Assembly (NCBI RefSeq): GCF_021864535.1
Contig: NZ_JAKJIC010000013.1
Coordinates: 91,185-155,184 of the forward strand
DNA: 64,000 nt
From: Oryzibacter oryziterrae
Lineage (GTDB): Bacteria > Pseudomonadota > Alphaproteobacteria > Rhizobiales > Pleomorphomonadaceae
Direction of reading: 5' to 3'
The notes under the pieces are model-generated. The model saw only the letters and a program-made list of their open reading frames with translations, was not told where the DNA came from and did no database searches. How positions within the stretch are numbered: position 1 is the first letter of the stretch; each line of letters opens with the position of its first letter. Made by a program: the position numbers and the translations under genes. Shown here piece by piece: positions 1 through 9,733 of this stretch.

Positions 1-88
1 TGCGGACCGGCTGATTGTTCACCACCGCCAGCGCCATCACGACGATGGCGATCGGGCCGAGGATCAGAAGCTTCAGGAAGGCTTTCAC
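1..88 (-). CDS. LapA-domain (DUF1049) membrane protein, N-terminal fragment
   Basis: Only the first 29 codons lie in the window; the gene continues past the left edge. A GTG start is preceded by a GGAG about nine bases upstream. The visible peptide begins with basic residues, then a hydrophobic helix of about 18 residues ending in VVNNQPV, the usual opening of LapA-domain proteins (short inner-membrane proteins related to the lipopolysaccharide assembly factor LapA). It lies directly downstream of ihfB on the same strand, where Rhizobiales commonly carry such a gene. The family call rests on this short piece only. Confidence 0.65.
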   Translation of the reverse strand, partial: MKAFLKLLILGPIAIVVMALAVVNNQPVR

Positions 89-227
89 GTCCGCAAACTC
101 CAGCTGCGCCAGATTGAGAGGCTTGAGGTGTCGCGTGAGAACCGAACTCGATCCGCGAACACTCTTGCGGCGGCGCCAGCTCTCTCATGCCGCCGCAATC
201 GGGTGCAATTATGGTCGAGCGTTCGGC

Positions 228-509
228 TCAACCGTCGTTGAGACGCTCGCGCATTTCCTTGCCCGTCTTGAAGAAGGGCACGAACTTCTCGCTCACGGGC
301 ACTTTCTCGCCGGTGCGCGGGTTGCGGCCGGTGCGGGCCGGGCGGCTCTTCACCGAGAAGGCGCCGAAGCCGCGCAGTTCCACCCGGTCACCCTCGCGCA
401 TGGCGTCGACGATGGTGCCGAGAATGGTGTTGACGATGTTCTCCACGTCGCGCTGATACAGATGCGGGTTCTGGGCCGCAATGCGGGCCACCAATTCCGA
501 CTTGATCAT
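228..509 (-). CDS. ihfB: Integration host factor beta subunit
   Basis: 93 residues, the normal length for IhfB/HU-family proteins. IHF is a heterodimer that bends DNA sharply in the nucleoid and at sigma-54 promoters, recombination sites and origins. The beta-arm motif RNPRTGE is at residues 62-68 and includes the intercalating proline (P64). The chosen ATG has AAGGAG eight bases upstream; a longer in-frame reading would run back over the promoter and sppA and is rejected. It lies 73 bases downstream of sppA and has a candidate promoter of its own. It could serve the sigma-54-type promoter of the guanidine operon in this window, which is inference. Confidence 0.95.
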   Translation of the reverse strand: MIKSELVARIAAQNPHLYQRDVENIVNTILGTIVDAMREGDRVELRGFGAFSVKSRPARTGRNPRTGEKVPVSEKFVPFFKTGKEMRERLNDG

Positions 510-582
510 CCCGACAACTCCTTTTGTCGCCCGACGCTCCTCGTAAGGTAGCACCGGCTCGAAACTTTGTAATGCCAAAAAT

Positions 583-1542
583 CTATTGTATGTCCGGACC
601 TTGAGGGTGCCAAACCGAAACGAGACCGTCAAGCGCCGGTTGCGTCCTGAGAGACGAAAGATCGATGCCGATCCAGTTTCCGACGGTGGCGAGCGCCATG
701 GAGCCGAAGTTGAAGCCGTCGAAGGGACGGGCGGGCGCCCAGTCGAGCACCGGCAGGTCCTTGGGCATGTCCTTCTGCTGTTCGAGCCAGGCGATCGCCG
801 CGTCCTCGCCGCCGATCTCGTCCACCAGCTTCAGCGTCAGCGCCTGACGGCCGGAGTAGACCGAACCGTCGGCAAGCTTCAACGCTTCCGCCCGGTCGAG
901 CTTGCGCCGCTCGGCGACGATGTCGACGAACCAGGCATAGGTATCGTCGATCAGCCGCTGGATCATGGCGGCGGCACCGGGCTGCTCGGGATAGGTGAAG
1001 GGCGACGGTTCCGCCTTGAGCGGCGCCGACTTCAGCGTCTTCACCTCGATGCCGAGCGTCTGCAACAACCGTCCGGCATTGCCATACTGGAACAGCACGC
1101 CGATCGAGCCGGTGATGGTCGACCGCTCGGCGACGATATGGTCGGCGGCAATCGCGGTCATGTAGCCGGCGGACGCGGCCAGCGTACCCATGGTGGCGAC
1201 CACGGGCTTCCTGGCGGCAATCTTGCGGATGCCGTCATAGAGTTCCTCGCCGCCCACCGTCGAGCCGCCGGGGCTGTCGATGGCGACGATCACGCCCTTC
1301 ACCTCGTCCTGCTCGGCCAGCTCCTTCAGCATGGCGTTAACCTTGGCATCGGACAGGATCATGCCCTGGACCGAGATGCGCGCGATATGCTGCCGGTTCC
1401 GGCCGGCAAGCTCGTCGCCGCCATTGAGCAGGGCGATCACCACCACTGCCAGAGCGGCGACCACGAAGGCCGCGGCGCGCCAGAAGACCAGCTTGCGACG
1501 GGTGCGCCGGCGATCCACCATCAGGTCGGCATCGAGGGCCAT
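583..1542 (-). CDS. sppA: Signal peptide peptidase SppA (S49 family)
   Basis: 319 residues, the short single-domain form of SppA, a membrane-anchored serine protease that degrades cleaved signal peptides. One membrane helix spans about residues 20-40, followed by a ClpP-like domain with SPGGS at 90-94. The Ser/Lys dyad is S124 (in LAASAGYM) and probably K171 (in TLKSAPLK). The ATG is chosen because GGAG lies six bases upstream; an in-frame TTG four codons earlier is part of that ribosome-binding site. Upstream of ihfB as in many alphaproteobacteria. Confidence 0.93.
   Translation of the reverse strand: MALDADLMVDRRRTRRKLVFWRAAAFVVAALAVVVIALLNGGDELAGRNRQHIARISVQGMILSDAKVNAMLKELAEQDEVKGVIVAIDSPGGSTVGGEELYDGIRKIAARKPVVATMGTLAASAGYMTAIAADHIVAERSTITGSIGVLFQYGNAGRLLQTLGIEVKTLKSAPLKAEPSPFTYPEQPGAAAMIQRLIDDTYAWFVDIVAERRKLDRAEALKLADGSVYSGRQALTLKLVDEIGGEDAAIAWLEQQKDMPKDLPVLDWAPARPFDGFNFGSMALATVGNWIGIDLSSLRTQPALDGLVSVWHPQGPDIQ
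585..613 (-). promoter_or_regulatory. Sigma-70-type promoter of ihfB
   Basis: Reading the minus strand, TTGGCA (608-613) is separated by exactly 17 bases from TACAAT (585-590), a near-consensus housekeeping promoter. The predicted transcript start is near 577, leaving a leader of about 68 bases before ihfB. The element overlaps the last codons and stop of sppA, so ihfB can be transcribed independently of sppA. Predicted by eye only. Confidence 0.55.
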
Positions 1543-1794
1543 GGGCTTCTCCAATCCGAATGGGCCGCACCTGCAACAAACGGGCGGCCGGACATCTGTG
1601 CGGCGACGCGGGGCCGTGCCTCAAGCCCCGCCGTGCCAAGCTGGAGTGGATGGGTAGCAGCCGAAGGGCTGTGCGGCAAGGGCAAGAGTTGTGCGCCGCG
1701 CGCGAAGACCCGCACCAGGGCGCGAGGCGCGTGGGAAAAGGGCAGTCCAAGTATTGGATGCGTATTGATGGAGATGATTGGTGTATTTGAAATA
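1543..1794. other. Non-coding stretch upstream of sppA
   Basis: About 250 bases between sppA and the end of the small RNA candidate. Frames open here are antisense shadows with no recognisable protein. It must contain the sppA promoter, but I cannot point to convincing -35/-10 boxes. Confidence 0.4.
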
Positions 1795-1917
1795 CAAAAG
1801 GGCGTCGTGTTCAGCGACGCCCTTGGTTGTTGACCCCGCGTATATTGCTATCGCTCGAGGTCGGCCAGCTTCGAAGGTTGAAGCCAGTCTAAAATCCCAA
1901 GCTCTCATCGAGTGGGC
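1795..1917 (-). ncRNA. Candidate small RNA with its own promoter and intrinsic terminator
   Basis: On the minus strand a promoter (TTGACC at 1948-1953, 17-base spacer, TAGATT at 1925-1930) predicts a start near 1917. About 95 bases later comes a perfect 8-bp GC-rich hairpin (GGGCGTCG pairing with CGACGCCC, 1800-1822) followed by TTTTG. Promoter, body of about 120 bases and terminator make a compact unit with no plausible open frame. I do not recognise the family: it does not resemble 6S, tmRNA, RNase P or SRP RNA. The alternative is that the hairpin only terminates the gene at 2026-3603 and the promoter is fortuitous. Confidence 0.5.
1796..1822 (-). terminator. Intrinsic terminator of the small RNA candidate
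   Basis: Perfect 8-bp stem (1800-1807 with 1815-1822), 7-base loop, then TTTTG on the minus strand. The other side of the hairpin has only a weak T-rich tail, so the element favours the minus strand. Confidence 0.7.
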
Positions 1918-1924
1918 AAGAACT

Positions 1925-1953
1925 AATCTATGACTCTCTGGCGTCTTGGTCAA
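1925..1953 (-). promoter_or_regulatory. Sigma-70-type promoter of the small RNA candidate
   Basis: TTGACC, exactly 17 bases, then TAGATT on the minus strand. It lies about 70 bases past the stop codon of the preceding minus-strand gene, so it would start a separate transcript. Five of six bases match the -35 consensus and four of six the -10 consensus. Confidence 0.5.
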
Positions 1954-2025
1954 GATCGAAATCTTGCAAGTGCGCTGAAACTGCATCCGCTGTCTGATCC
2001 GGTAAACGGTCTTCCCACGCCCTTG

Positions 2026-3603
2026 TCAGTTATTGCAGGCCATGGCGTTCTGAATGACTTCGCCGCTACCGTCTCGCAGCACGCAGGCTTCCTTTGGAAT
2101 GCCCTCCGGCGCCGGCACGTCCGGAGCCAGGATCATGCGATAGCGCTCCGGACCGATGATGACCGGCAGGCGGGCGATGGGCGCCAGGATGTGCAAGGTG
2201 GAGCCGGAGTCGACAAGCTCGGCCTTGCCCTCACCAATGAGCTGCGCCATGCCGAACTCGGACGGCAGCAGGTCGGAAGCGATGGGCGTCTTGGGGGAGA
2301 CGATGCCGGCAACCGGCACCGCCTCGTAGCCGCCGGGGTAGCGCAGCAGCGCATTGGTCCAGGCAAGAGCATCGAGGCCCGGCGGCGGCAGCGCCGCCAC
2401 CGGCACCAGGGGCAGGACCTCTCCAGAGGGAATGCGCCGGCCGAACATCAGCTTGTCGATCGCCTGCGGCGTGACGGGCTTTGTCTTCAGCAAGGCGCCG
2501 AGTTTGCCGGCTTCGCGCAACAGGTGGAACTGATCTCGCTGAACGTCGAAGCGCGGACAATCGTCTGCCAGGACGAAGTTGACCTTGTCGGCCGGTACGC
2601 CGATGACGCCCACATTCTGGCCGTCCGAGAAGGGAACGTCCATGCGACCGATGACGTCCACCCGTCCGATCCGTTCGGTCGCGCCGCCAAGGCGCCAGAT
2701 CACCGATCCGACCTGTGTGAGCACCAGGGACAAGGGAGTTGCGCCAGCCTCCACCTCCAGGTCCACAAGGCCGGTCGGCTGGATGCCGCTGTCGAAGCCG
2801 ACGGTCGACAGGCGGGCTGGCGACACCGCGGTGTAGACGGCAAGCTGATGGCCCTCATCCATCGGCTTCAGGGTGCAGAGAGAGGGCTGCGGCGCTTTGG
2901 AAGTCGCGGGGGATGAAGGGGCGAAGATCGGAATGGAACCGCCGAATCGCGGCCCGTGTTCGTCTTCGCGGACGGTGAGTTGGTCGAAGGAGTATCGCCC
3001 CTGACCGAAGGCTGCCAAGCCGACGAGGTTGGGCTTTGTGGTCGACGCCGGATGCATGGTGTAGACCACGGTGCCGTTGACCTTGAAGGAGATGGCGTCG
3101 CCGTCATGCACCGTCGACAACGTGTTGGGTCCGGACCGCTTGATGGCGGGGTGGGTGTCCTGCTTGAGAGCCGACAGCTTGCCACCGACCTTTTCGAGGC
3201 ACTTGAAGGTGCCGCCCGGTCCGATGCCGAAGAACACATAGTGATTGTCGCTGGGCGTGGGCTTGAGATTGACCACCACGCCCGCGGCGCCCTTCGCCGT
3301 CTCGTCGCTTGCCACGACCACCTCGATATCGGCGCCATTGGTCGCCTCGTACAAGCCCGCGCCGCCATAGGGTGCAAGGGCGATGGTCACATAGGTCAGA
3401 GCGCTGGGGTCTGTCTGGTTTTCAAAGGTCGCGGCCCCTTTGTCCTGGGTGATCTTCCACGCGCTGGTGGGGTTTGTCCGCAGGGGATCGGTCAGGAAAT
3501 AGGGCCGAGCCGGTCCATCGAAGGTTTCCACATAGGCGCGCGGCGTGGCGCCTGCCGCGACCGTAGACGCCAATAGGACGAGAGCCGGGATCAAGGACTT
3601 CAT
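2026..3603 (-). CDS. Exported protein of unknown function with a beta-sandwich-like N-terminal half
   Basis: 525 residues. The N-terminus is a classical signal peptide (Lys-Ser, hydrophobic core, AAGATPRA cleavage region), so the product is periplasmic or secreted. Residues of about 25-190 (YVETFDG, NHYVFFGIG, KVNGTVVYTM, GLAAFGQGRYSFDQL) have the rhythm of a concanavalin/3-keto-disaccharide-hydrolase-type carbohydrate-binding beta-sandwich. The C-terminal 300 residues are unfamiliar and proline-rich around 210-230. No catalytic motif is visible. The ATG three codons inside a possible GTG start is preferred because it opens the signal peptide. It stands alone between rpsA and the small RNA candidate. 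Function is not assigned. Confidence 0.75.
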   Translation of the reverse strand: MKSLIPALVLLASTVAAGATPRAYVETFDGPARPYFLTDPLRTNPTSAWKITQDKGAATFENQTDPSALTYVTIALAPYGGAGLYEATNGADIEVVVASDETAKGAAGVVVNLKPTPSDNHYVFFGIGPGGTFKCLEKVGGKLSALKQDTHPAIKRSGPNTLSTVHDGDAISFKVNGTVVYTMHPASTTKPNLVGLAAFGQGRYSFDQLTVREDEHGPRFGGSIPIFAPSSPATSKAPQPSLCTLKPMDEGHQLAVYTAVSPARLSTVGFDSGIQPTGLVDLEVEAGATPLSLVLTQVGSVIWRLGGATERIGRVDVIGRMDVPFSDGQNVGVIGVPADKVNFVLADDCPRFDVQRDQFHLLREAGKLGALLKTKPVTPQAIDKLMFGRRIPSGEVLPLVPVAALPPPGLDALAWTNALLRYPGGYEAVPVAGIVSPKTPIASDLLPSEFGMAQLIGEGKAELVDSGSTLHILAPIARLPVIIGPERYRMILAPDVPAPEGIPKEACVLRDGSGEVIQNAMACNN

Positions 3604-3747
3604 GGTGGCCACCGTGTCTCAGAGGGCAGGAAAAGACCGCAGACACATATTCCGGATAGCGCATGGGAGTCCACATGCAGGGAGAAATTGCACAATCAAA
3701 TATGGATTTACAATGAATGAGCTTCGCGCTGGCAGCCCATGCGCAAA

Positions 3748-3777
3748 GAAAAAGCCCGCCGGCGATACCGGCGGGCT
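3748..3777 (-). terminator. Intrinsic terminator after rpsA
   Basis: GCCCGCCGG (3754-3762) pairs perfectly with CCGGCGGGC (3768-3776) around a 5-base loop, followed on the minus strand by TTTTTCTTT. It sits about 50 bases past the rpsA stop codon. Confidence 0.85.
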
Positions 3778-3826
3778 CCATTCATGCGTCATGCTCGGCA
3801 GGATCGGCGTGGATCCCGCCTGCCAA

Positions 3827-5521
3827 TCATTCGCCGTCCTGGCGGGCCTTGAGGGCGGCGCCGAGGATGTCGCCGAGCGAGGCGCCCGAGTCGGACGAAC
3901 CGAACTGGGCCACGGCTTCCTTCTCTTCGGCGATCTCGAGAGCCTTGATCGACAGGCCGACCTTGCGGGTCTTCTTGTCGAACTGGGTCACGCGGGCGTC
4001 GAACTTCTCGCCGACGGCGAAACGCTCGGCGCGCTGATCGTTGCGATCGCGGGCCAGGTCGCCACGGCGGATGAAGGCGGTGATGTCGGTGTCGACGATC
4101 TTGACTTCAAGACCGGCGTCCTTGACCTCGACCACTTCGCAGGTGACCACGGAGTTGCGGCGGATTTCGCCGGCGCTCTCGAGCGGGTCGTTGGCGAGCT
4201 GCTTCATGCCGAGGCTGATGCGCTCCTTCTCGACGTCGACGTCGAGAACCACGGCCTTGACCACGTCACCCTTGGAGAACTCCTCGATGACCTGCTCGCC
4301 CGGACGGTTCCAGTCGAGGTCGGAGAGATGGACCATGCCGTCCACATCGCCGTCGAGGCCGATGAACAGACCGAATTCGGTCTTGTTCTTGACTTCGCCT
4401 TCGACCACCGAGTTGACGGGGTACTTCTCGACGAAGGCTTCCCACGGATTCTGCAGGGTCTGCTTGAGACCGAGCGAGATGCGGCGCTTGACCGAATCCA
4501 CCTCGAGCACCATGACGTCGACTTCCTGAGAGGTCGAAACGATCTTGCCCGGATGGACGTTCTTCTTGGTCCAGCTCATCTCGGAGACGTGGATCAGGCC
4601 TTCGATGCCCGGCTCCAGCTCGACGAAGGCACCGTAGTCGGTGATGTTGGTCACGCGACCGGTGAACTTGGCGCCCAGCGGATACTTGGCTTCGATGGCA
4701 TCCCACGGATCGCTCTCGAGCTGCTTCATGCCGAGGCTGATGCGATGGGTGTCCTGGTTGACGCGGACGATCTGCACCTTGACCTGCTGGCCGATCGACA
4801 GCACCTCGGACGGGTGGTTGATGCGGCGCCAGGCGATGTCGGTGACGTGCAGCAGGCCGTCGATGCCGCCGAGGTCAACGAACGCACCGTAGTCGGTGAT
4901 GTTCTTGACGACGCCGTCGACGATCTGGCCTTCCTCGAGGCTCGAAACCAGCTCGGAGCGCTGCTCGGCGCGGGTCTCTTCGAGGACGACGCGGCGCGAC
5001 ACGACGATGTTGCCGCGGCGCTTGTCCATCTTGAGGATCTGGAAGGGCTGCGGATTGTGCATCAGCGGGTTGACGTCGCGCACCGGGCGAATGTCGACCT
5101 GCGAACGCGGCAGGAAGGCCATGGCGCCGTCGAGGTCGACGGTGAAGCCACCCTTGACCTGGTTCGAGATCTGGCCGATGACCTTCTCGCCCTTTTCGAA
5201 GGCGACTTCCAGGCGGACCCAGCTCTCTTCACGGCGGGCCTTGTCGCGGCTCAGCACGGCTTCACCGAGCGCGTTCTCGACGCGCTCCAGGTAGACTTCG
5301 ACCGTGTCGCCGACATTCAGCTCGCCGTCGCGGGCGCGGGCGCCGAATTCCTTGAGCGGAACGCGACCTTCGACCTTCAGACCAACGTCGATGACCGCGA
5401 GGTCCTTCTCGATGGCAACGATGGTGCCCTTGACGACAGTGCCTTCGGCAACGTCGGAAGCGGTCAGGCTCTCAGCCAGAAGGGCCGCGAAATCCTCGCG
5501 GGAGGGATTGAAAGAAGACAT
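3827..5521 (-). CDS. rpsA: 30S ribosomal protein S1
   Basis: 564 residues with about six S1/OB-fold repeats between residues 20 and 520; the later ones show the typical ITDYGAFVEL and GLIHVSEMSW motifs. S1 binds mRNA leaders and delivers them to the 30S subunit. The start MSSFNPSREDFAALL follows AGGAG on the transcript. It is downstream of cmk on the same strand (cmk-rpsA order, as in most proteobacteria), with a 277-base gap that probably holds an rpsA promoter and leader. A strong terminator closes the unit. Confidence 0.97.
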   Translation of the reverse strand: MSSFNPSREDFAALLAESLTASDVAEGTVVKGTIVAIEKDLAVIDVGLKVEGRVPLKEFGARARDGELNVGDTVEVYLERVENALGEAVLSRDKARREESWVRLEVAFEKGEKVIGQISNQVKGGFTVDLDGAMAFLPRSQVDIRPVRDVNPLMHNPQPFQILKMDKRRGNIVVSRRVVLEETRAEQRSELVSSLEEGQIVDGVVKNITDYGAFVDLGGIDGLLHVTDIAWRRINHPSEVLSIGQQVKVQIVRVNQDTHRISLGMKQLESDPWDAIEAKYPLGAKFTGRVTNITDYGAFVELEPGIEGLIHVSEMSWTKKNVHPGKIVSTSQEVDVMVLEVDSVKRRISLGLKQTLQNPWEAFVEKYPVNSVVEGEVKNKTEFGLFIGLDGDVDGMVHLSDLDWNRPGEQVIEEFSKGDVVKAVVLDVDVEKERISLGMKQLANDPLESAGEIRRNSVVTCEVVEVKDAGLEVKIVDTDITAFIRRGDLARDRNDQRAERFAVGEKFDARVTQFDKKTRKVGLSIKALEIAEEKEAVAQFGSSDSGASLGDILGAALKARQDGE

Positions 5522-5798
5522 TGAAACTCCTGAAGCCGGAAGTCCGGCGGCGTCGGCGGGTAAGAGTGGCCCCCATCCTCCGGCCTCGGTAAGCTACCGA
5601 TGCACGCCCCTTGCGGAACGCGCCGACGCAAGACAGCCGGCGGAGAGAGCATGGAAAAAGCGAAGGGGCAGACAAGCCACCCCTCCATGAGCGGTTCCCT
5701 TACTCCACCCGCGCGCCCACATCAAGCGCGATCATGCAGAAAAGGCGCGATTTCGGCCCGCTCGGGCCTTCCGCCACGGTTCCGCTGCCCGCGTGGCC

Positions 5799-6440
5799 TC
5801 AGGCGGCCGTGCGGGCGGCGACGATGGCGATGGCCCTGGCCATCACCTGATCGGGGTCGAGATCGGACGTGTCGAGCACCACGGCGTCGTCAGCGGGCTT
5901 GAGCGGGGCTTCCTTGCGGCCCGAATCGCGGGCGTCGCGCTCGCGCACTTCGGCGAGGATGGTGTCGTAGTCGACGGTGCGGCCCTTGGCGACCAGTTCG
6001 TCGGTGCGGCGGCGGGCGCGCACCTCGGCGCTGGCGGTGACGAAGAGCTTCACGCGGGCGTCGGGGCAGATCACCGTGCCGATGTCGCGCCCGTCGAGCA
6101 CGGCGCCCTCGGGCCGGCCGGCCACCGAGCGCTGGAAGTCCACGAGCGCGGCGCGCACGCCGGGATGCACGGCAACGCGCGAAGCCAGCTCACCCGCCTC
6201 ACGGCCTCTGAGATCGCCGCGCTTGAGATCCTCGGGATCAAGGTGCCGGGCAAATTCGGTGGCAAGCTCGGCATTGTCGAGATCATGCCCGCGATCGGCC
6301 ATCAGCTTGCCGATGGCCCGATAGAGCAGGCCCGTGTCGAGATAGGGCAGCTGGAAATGCGCCGCGAGGCGGGCGGCCAGCGTCCCCTTGCCGGCAGCGG
6401 CAGGGCCGTCGATGGCGATGACGAGCGGCAGCTGGGTCAT
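5799..6440 (-). CDS. cmk: Cytidylate kinase
   Basis: 213 residues. Phosphorylates CMP and dCMP with ATP in pyrimidine nucleotide metabolism. The P-loop GPAAAGKGT is at about residues 12-20, and the family motifs LDTGLLYRAIG, DGRDIGTV and the ARRRTDEL lid region follow in order. It lies three bases downstream of the aroA stop, so aroA-cmk is an operon, with rpsA further on. Confidence 0.96.
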   Translation of the reverse strand: MTQLPLVIAIDGPAAAGKGTLAARLAAHFQLPYLDTGLLYRAIGKLMADRGHDLDNAELATEFARHLDPEDLKRGDLRGREAGELASRVAVHPGVRAALVDFQRSVAGRPEGAVLDGRDIGTVICPDARVKLFVTASAEVRARRRTDELVAKGRTVDYDTILAEVRERDARDSGRKEAPLKPADDAVVLDTSDLDPDQVMARAIAIVAARTAA

Positions 6441-6443
6441 GGC

Positions 6444-7868
<1,425 letters not shown>

Positions 7869-7926
7869 TCATCGGGCGCGAAGCCCAAGAAACACGCGCT
7901 CGACCGACGGCAAGGCCATTTCGTCT

Positions 7927-7954
7927 TTGACAGGCACCCTGTTTGTCCTATAAG
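7927..7954 (+). promoter_or_regulatory. Sigma-70-type promoter of the TIGR02300-family gene
   Basis: TTGACA (7927-7932), 16-base spacer, TATAAG (7949-7954). One of the best promoter matches in the window. A start near 7961 would give a leader of about 30 bases to the GTG start. Confidence 0.7.
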
Positions 7955-7991
7955 TGCGACCCCGATTTTCATGCAACGCGAGGCCAAACCC

Positions 7992-8369
7992 GTGGCAAAA
8001 CCTGAACTTGGGCTGAAGCGCCTCTGCCCGAGCTGTGGCGCTAAATACTACGATCTCAACCGCTCGCCGATTCTCTGCCCGAAGTGCGGTGCGCATTTCG
8101 ATGCCTCCATGGTCGCCAAGGCCCGTCCGGCCACGGCCGCCGACGAGGACGAGACCGAGGAGGAAGAGGTCGATGAGGTCGGGATCGCTCCCGAGTTCAT
8201 CAGCCTCGAGGATGCCGAAGACGCCGATGGCGACGATGTGCCCGACATCGAGGATGCCGATCTCGGTGACGATGCGGCCGACGACGACGTGTTCCTCGAA
8301 GAGGAAGACGAAGACGACGGCGACATGTCCGACATCATCGGCGACGTCGACGAAGAAGAAGAGCGCTGA
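7992..8369 (+). CDS. TIGR02300-family acidic zinc-ribbon protein
   Basis: 125 residues from a GTG start with GAGG eight bases upstream; an ATG seven codons earlier is possible but would leave almost no leader. The protein opens with the family signature AKPELG and a YYDLN segment. Two CxxC pairs (C12/C15 and C29/C32) can form a zinc ribbon. From residue 50 the chain is strongly acidic (runs of D and E, pI far below 5). Family members are conserved in alphaproteobacteria beside aroA; their function is not known. Confidence 0.9.
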   Translation: MAKPELGLKRLCPSCGAKYYDLNRSPILCPKCGAHFDASMVAKARPATAADEDETEEEEVDEVGIAPEFISLEDAEDADGDDVPDIEDADLGDDAADDDVFLEEEDEDDGDMSDIIGDVDEEEER

Positions 8370-8389
8370 GCGCCTTCAAACCCGCTTCA

Positions 8390-8428
8390 AGCCCGGCCGG
8401 ACAGCCCGTCCCGCCGGGCTTTTTGTTG
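8390..8428 (+). terminator. Intrinsic terminator after the TIGR02300-family gene
   Basis: AGCCCGGC (8390-8397) pairs with GCCGGGCT (8413-8420), followed by TTTTTGTTG. About 20 bases past the stop codon. Confidence 0.85.
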
Positions 8429-8541
8429 TCCGCTTGCCGGCGGCTTCAATATGATCATGGTGTAACTCGTTACAATAAAAAGGAAAAATCGCTGTCCGGC
8501 AAAAAAATGCAGCGAAATGTGCGTCTCCTCAAAAAAACCTC

Positions 8542-8569
8542 TTGATCACGGAACGAATGCCCCTTATAC
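8542..8569 (+). promoter_or_regulatory. Probable promoter of the tRNA-Ala gene
   Basis: TTGATC (8542-8547), 16-base spacer, TTATAC (8564-8569), about 90 bases before the mature tRNA. It is the only good promoter match in the gap between the preceding terminator and the tRNA. Confidence 0.45.
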
Positions 8570-8658
8570 CCCGCTCCGTCGACGCCGGAACCCAACCGGC
8601 GACACCGAAAAGCGAAAGCGAACCGGTGGTTTGGAAATGAAAGTTTCTGCGACATCGT

Positions 8659-8734
8659 GGGGCTATAGCTCAGCTGGGAGAGCGCCTGCATGGCATGCAG
8701 GAGGTCAGCGGTTCGATCCCGCTTAGCTCCACCA
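8659..8734 (+). tRNA. tRNA-Ala, anticodon GGC
   Basis: 76 bases with encoded CCA. Acceptor GGGGCTA pairs with TAGCTCC (one G-T), D arm GCTC...GAGC, anticodon stem CCTGC/GCAGG with loop ATGGCAT (anticodon GGC), T arm AGCGG-TTCGATC-CCGCT. It reads GCC and GCU alanine codons. GCC is heavily used in this genome. Confidence 0.97.
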
Positions 8735-8828
8735 ATTTTCTTTCCCAATACAATCAGTACACTGAACGACAGCTTTCAGCTTTCGTGCCGACGCTCGATC
8801 CATGCCTTGTTCGGCCTTGTGCCTTTCG

Positions 8829-9605
8829 TCACGTCCGCACCAGCGGGCGCAGGCTCTTCTGGGTGGCGAGCAGTGGGGCGAGGCATTTGTCCAGCATGTC
8901 CCGGGCGCTCATGCGCGAGGCCTGCGAGCCGGCGTTGAGGGCGGCGACCACTTCGCCGGACGAGTTGATCACCGGCACGGCCAGCGAAATGAGGCCCACT
9001 TCCAGTTCCTGATCGACGAGGGCATAGCCGTCGCTGCGGGCGGCATCCACGGCGGCGACCACCGCGTCCAGATCTATCTGCGTGTGCGGTGTCAGGCGGC
9101 GGAGCGGCTCGGCCTTGAGGAGGGCGATCATGTCGCTCCGCGGCATGCCCGACAGCAGCACCCGCCCCATGGAGGTGCAATGCAGCGGCAGGCGCGAGCC
9201 GACCGCCAGGCCCACCGACACGATTCGCCGGGTCGCCGAGCGGGCGATGTAGACCAACTGGTCGCCGTCGCGCACGCTGGCCGAACAGCTCTCGTTGAGC
9301 CGCTCGCTCAGGTGTTCGAGGAAGGGCTGCATCAACTGGGGCAGGGCGGTCGATTCGAGGAAGGCATAGCCGAGCCGGAGAATGCGGGGCGTCAGGCAGA
9401 AGCCGCGCCCGTCGCTGCGGGCGTAGCCGAGCCGTTCCAGCGTCAGGAGGCTGCGCCGCGCCGCCGCGCGGCTGAGGCCGGTGAGGCCGGCGACCTCGGC
9501 GATGGTCAGCCGCTCGTGCTCGTCATCGAAACATTCGATCACCTTGAGGCCGCGGGCGAGGCCGCCCACGAAGTCCCGGTCCCGATCCTCTTCGTCGTCG
9601 CTCAT
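8829..9605 (-). CDS. pcaR: IclR-family regulator of 3-oxoadipate genes (PcaR-like)
   Basis: 258 residues. N-terminal winged helix (LTIAEVAGLTGLSRAAARRSLLTLERLGY, about residues 32-62) and a C-terminal IclR effector domain with the usual GSRLPLHCTSMGRVLL motif. Family members of this subgroup (PcaR, PcaU, PobR) respond to 3-oxoadipate, protocatechuate or 4-hydroxybenzoate. It is divergent from pcaIJ across 128 bases that contain a near-palindromic operator candidate. The ATG at MSDDEED is preferred over an upstream in-frame start lying within the operator region. PcaR is inferred mainly from position. Confidence 0.85.
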   Translation of the reverse strand: MSDDEEDRDRDFVGGLARGLKVIECFDDEHERLTIAEVAGLTGLSRAAARRSLLTLERLGYARSDGRGFCLTPRILRLGYAFLESTALPQLMQPFLEHLSERLNESCSASVRDGDQLVYIARSATRRIVSVGLAVGSRLPLHCTSMGRVLLSGMPRSDMIALLKAEPLRRLTPHTQIDLDAVVAAVDAARSDGYALVDQELEVGLISLAVPVINSSGEVVAALNAGSQASRMSARDMLDKCLAPLLATQKSLRPLVRT

Positions 9606-9627
9606 CAGCGGACTCCGCGCACAAAGT

Positions 9628-9642
9628 GTTCGCATAGCGCAC
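9628..9642. promoter_or_regulatory. Candidate PcaR operator
   Basis: GTTCGC-ATA-GCGCAC is an inverted repeat with a single mismatch, placed between pcaR and pcaI. CGCACAA also occurs as a direct repeat at 9618-9624 and 9638-9644. IclR-type regulators commonly bind such palindromes in divergent promoters. The assignment is by position only. Confidence 0.35.
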
Positions 9643-9733
9643 AAGACACAAATTTGCGCCCTTGAGGGTTTACGGGAAACCCCGCATAACCGTCAAGACA
9701 CTTCAGACTGCGGCCCTATCCCGGGAGGACGCC

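Noticed and set aside
8470..8748. 92-codon open frame on the minus strand across the tRNA gene
   Set aside because: It reads through the reverse of tRNA-Ala, a well-known source of spurious frames.
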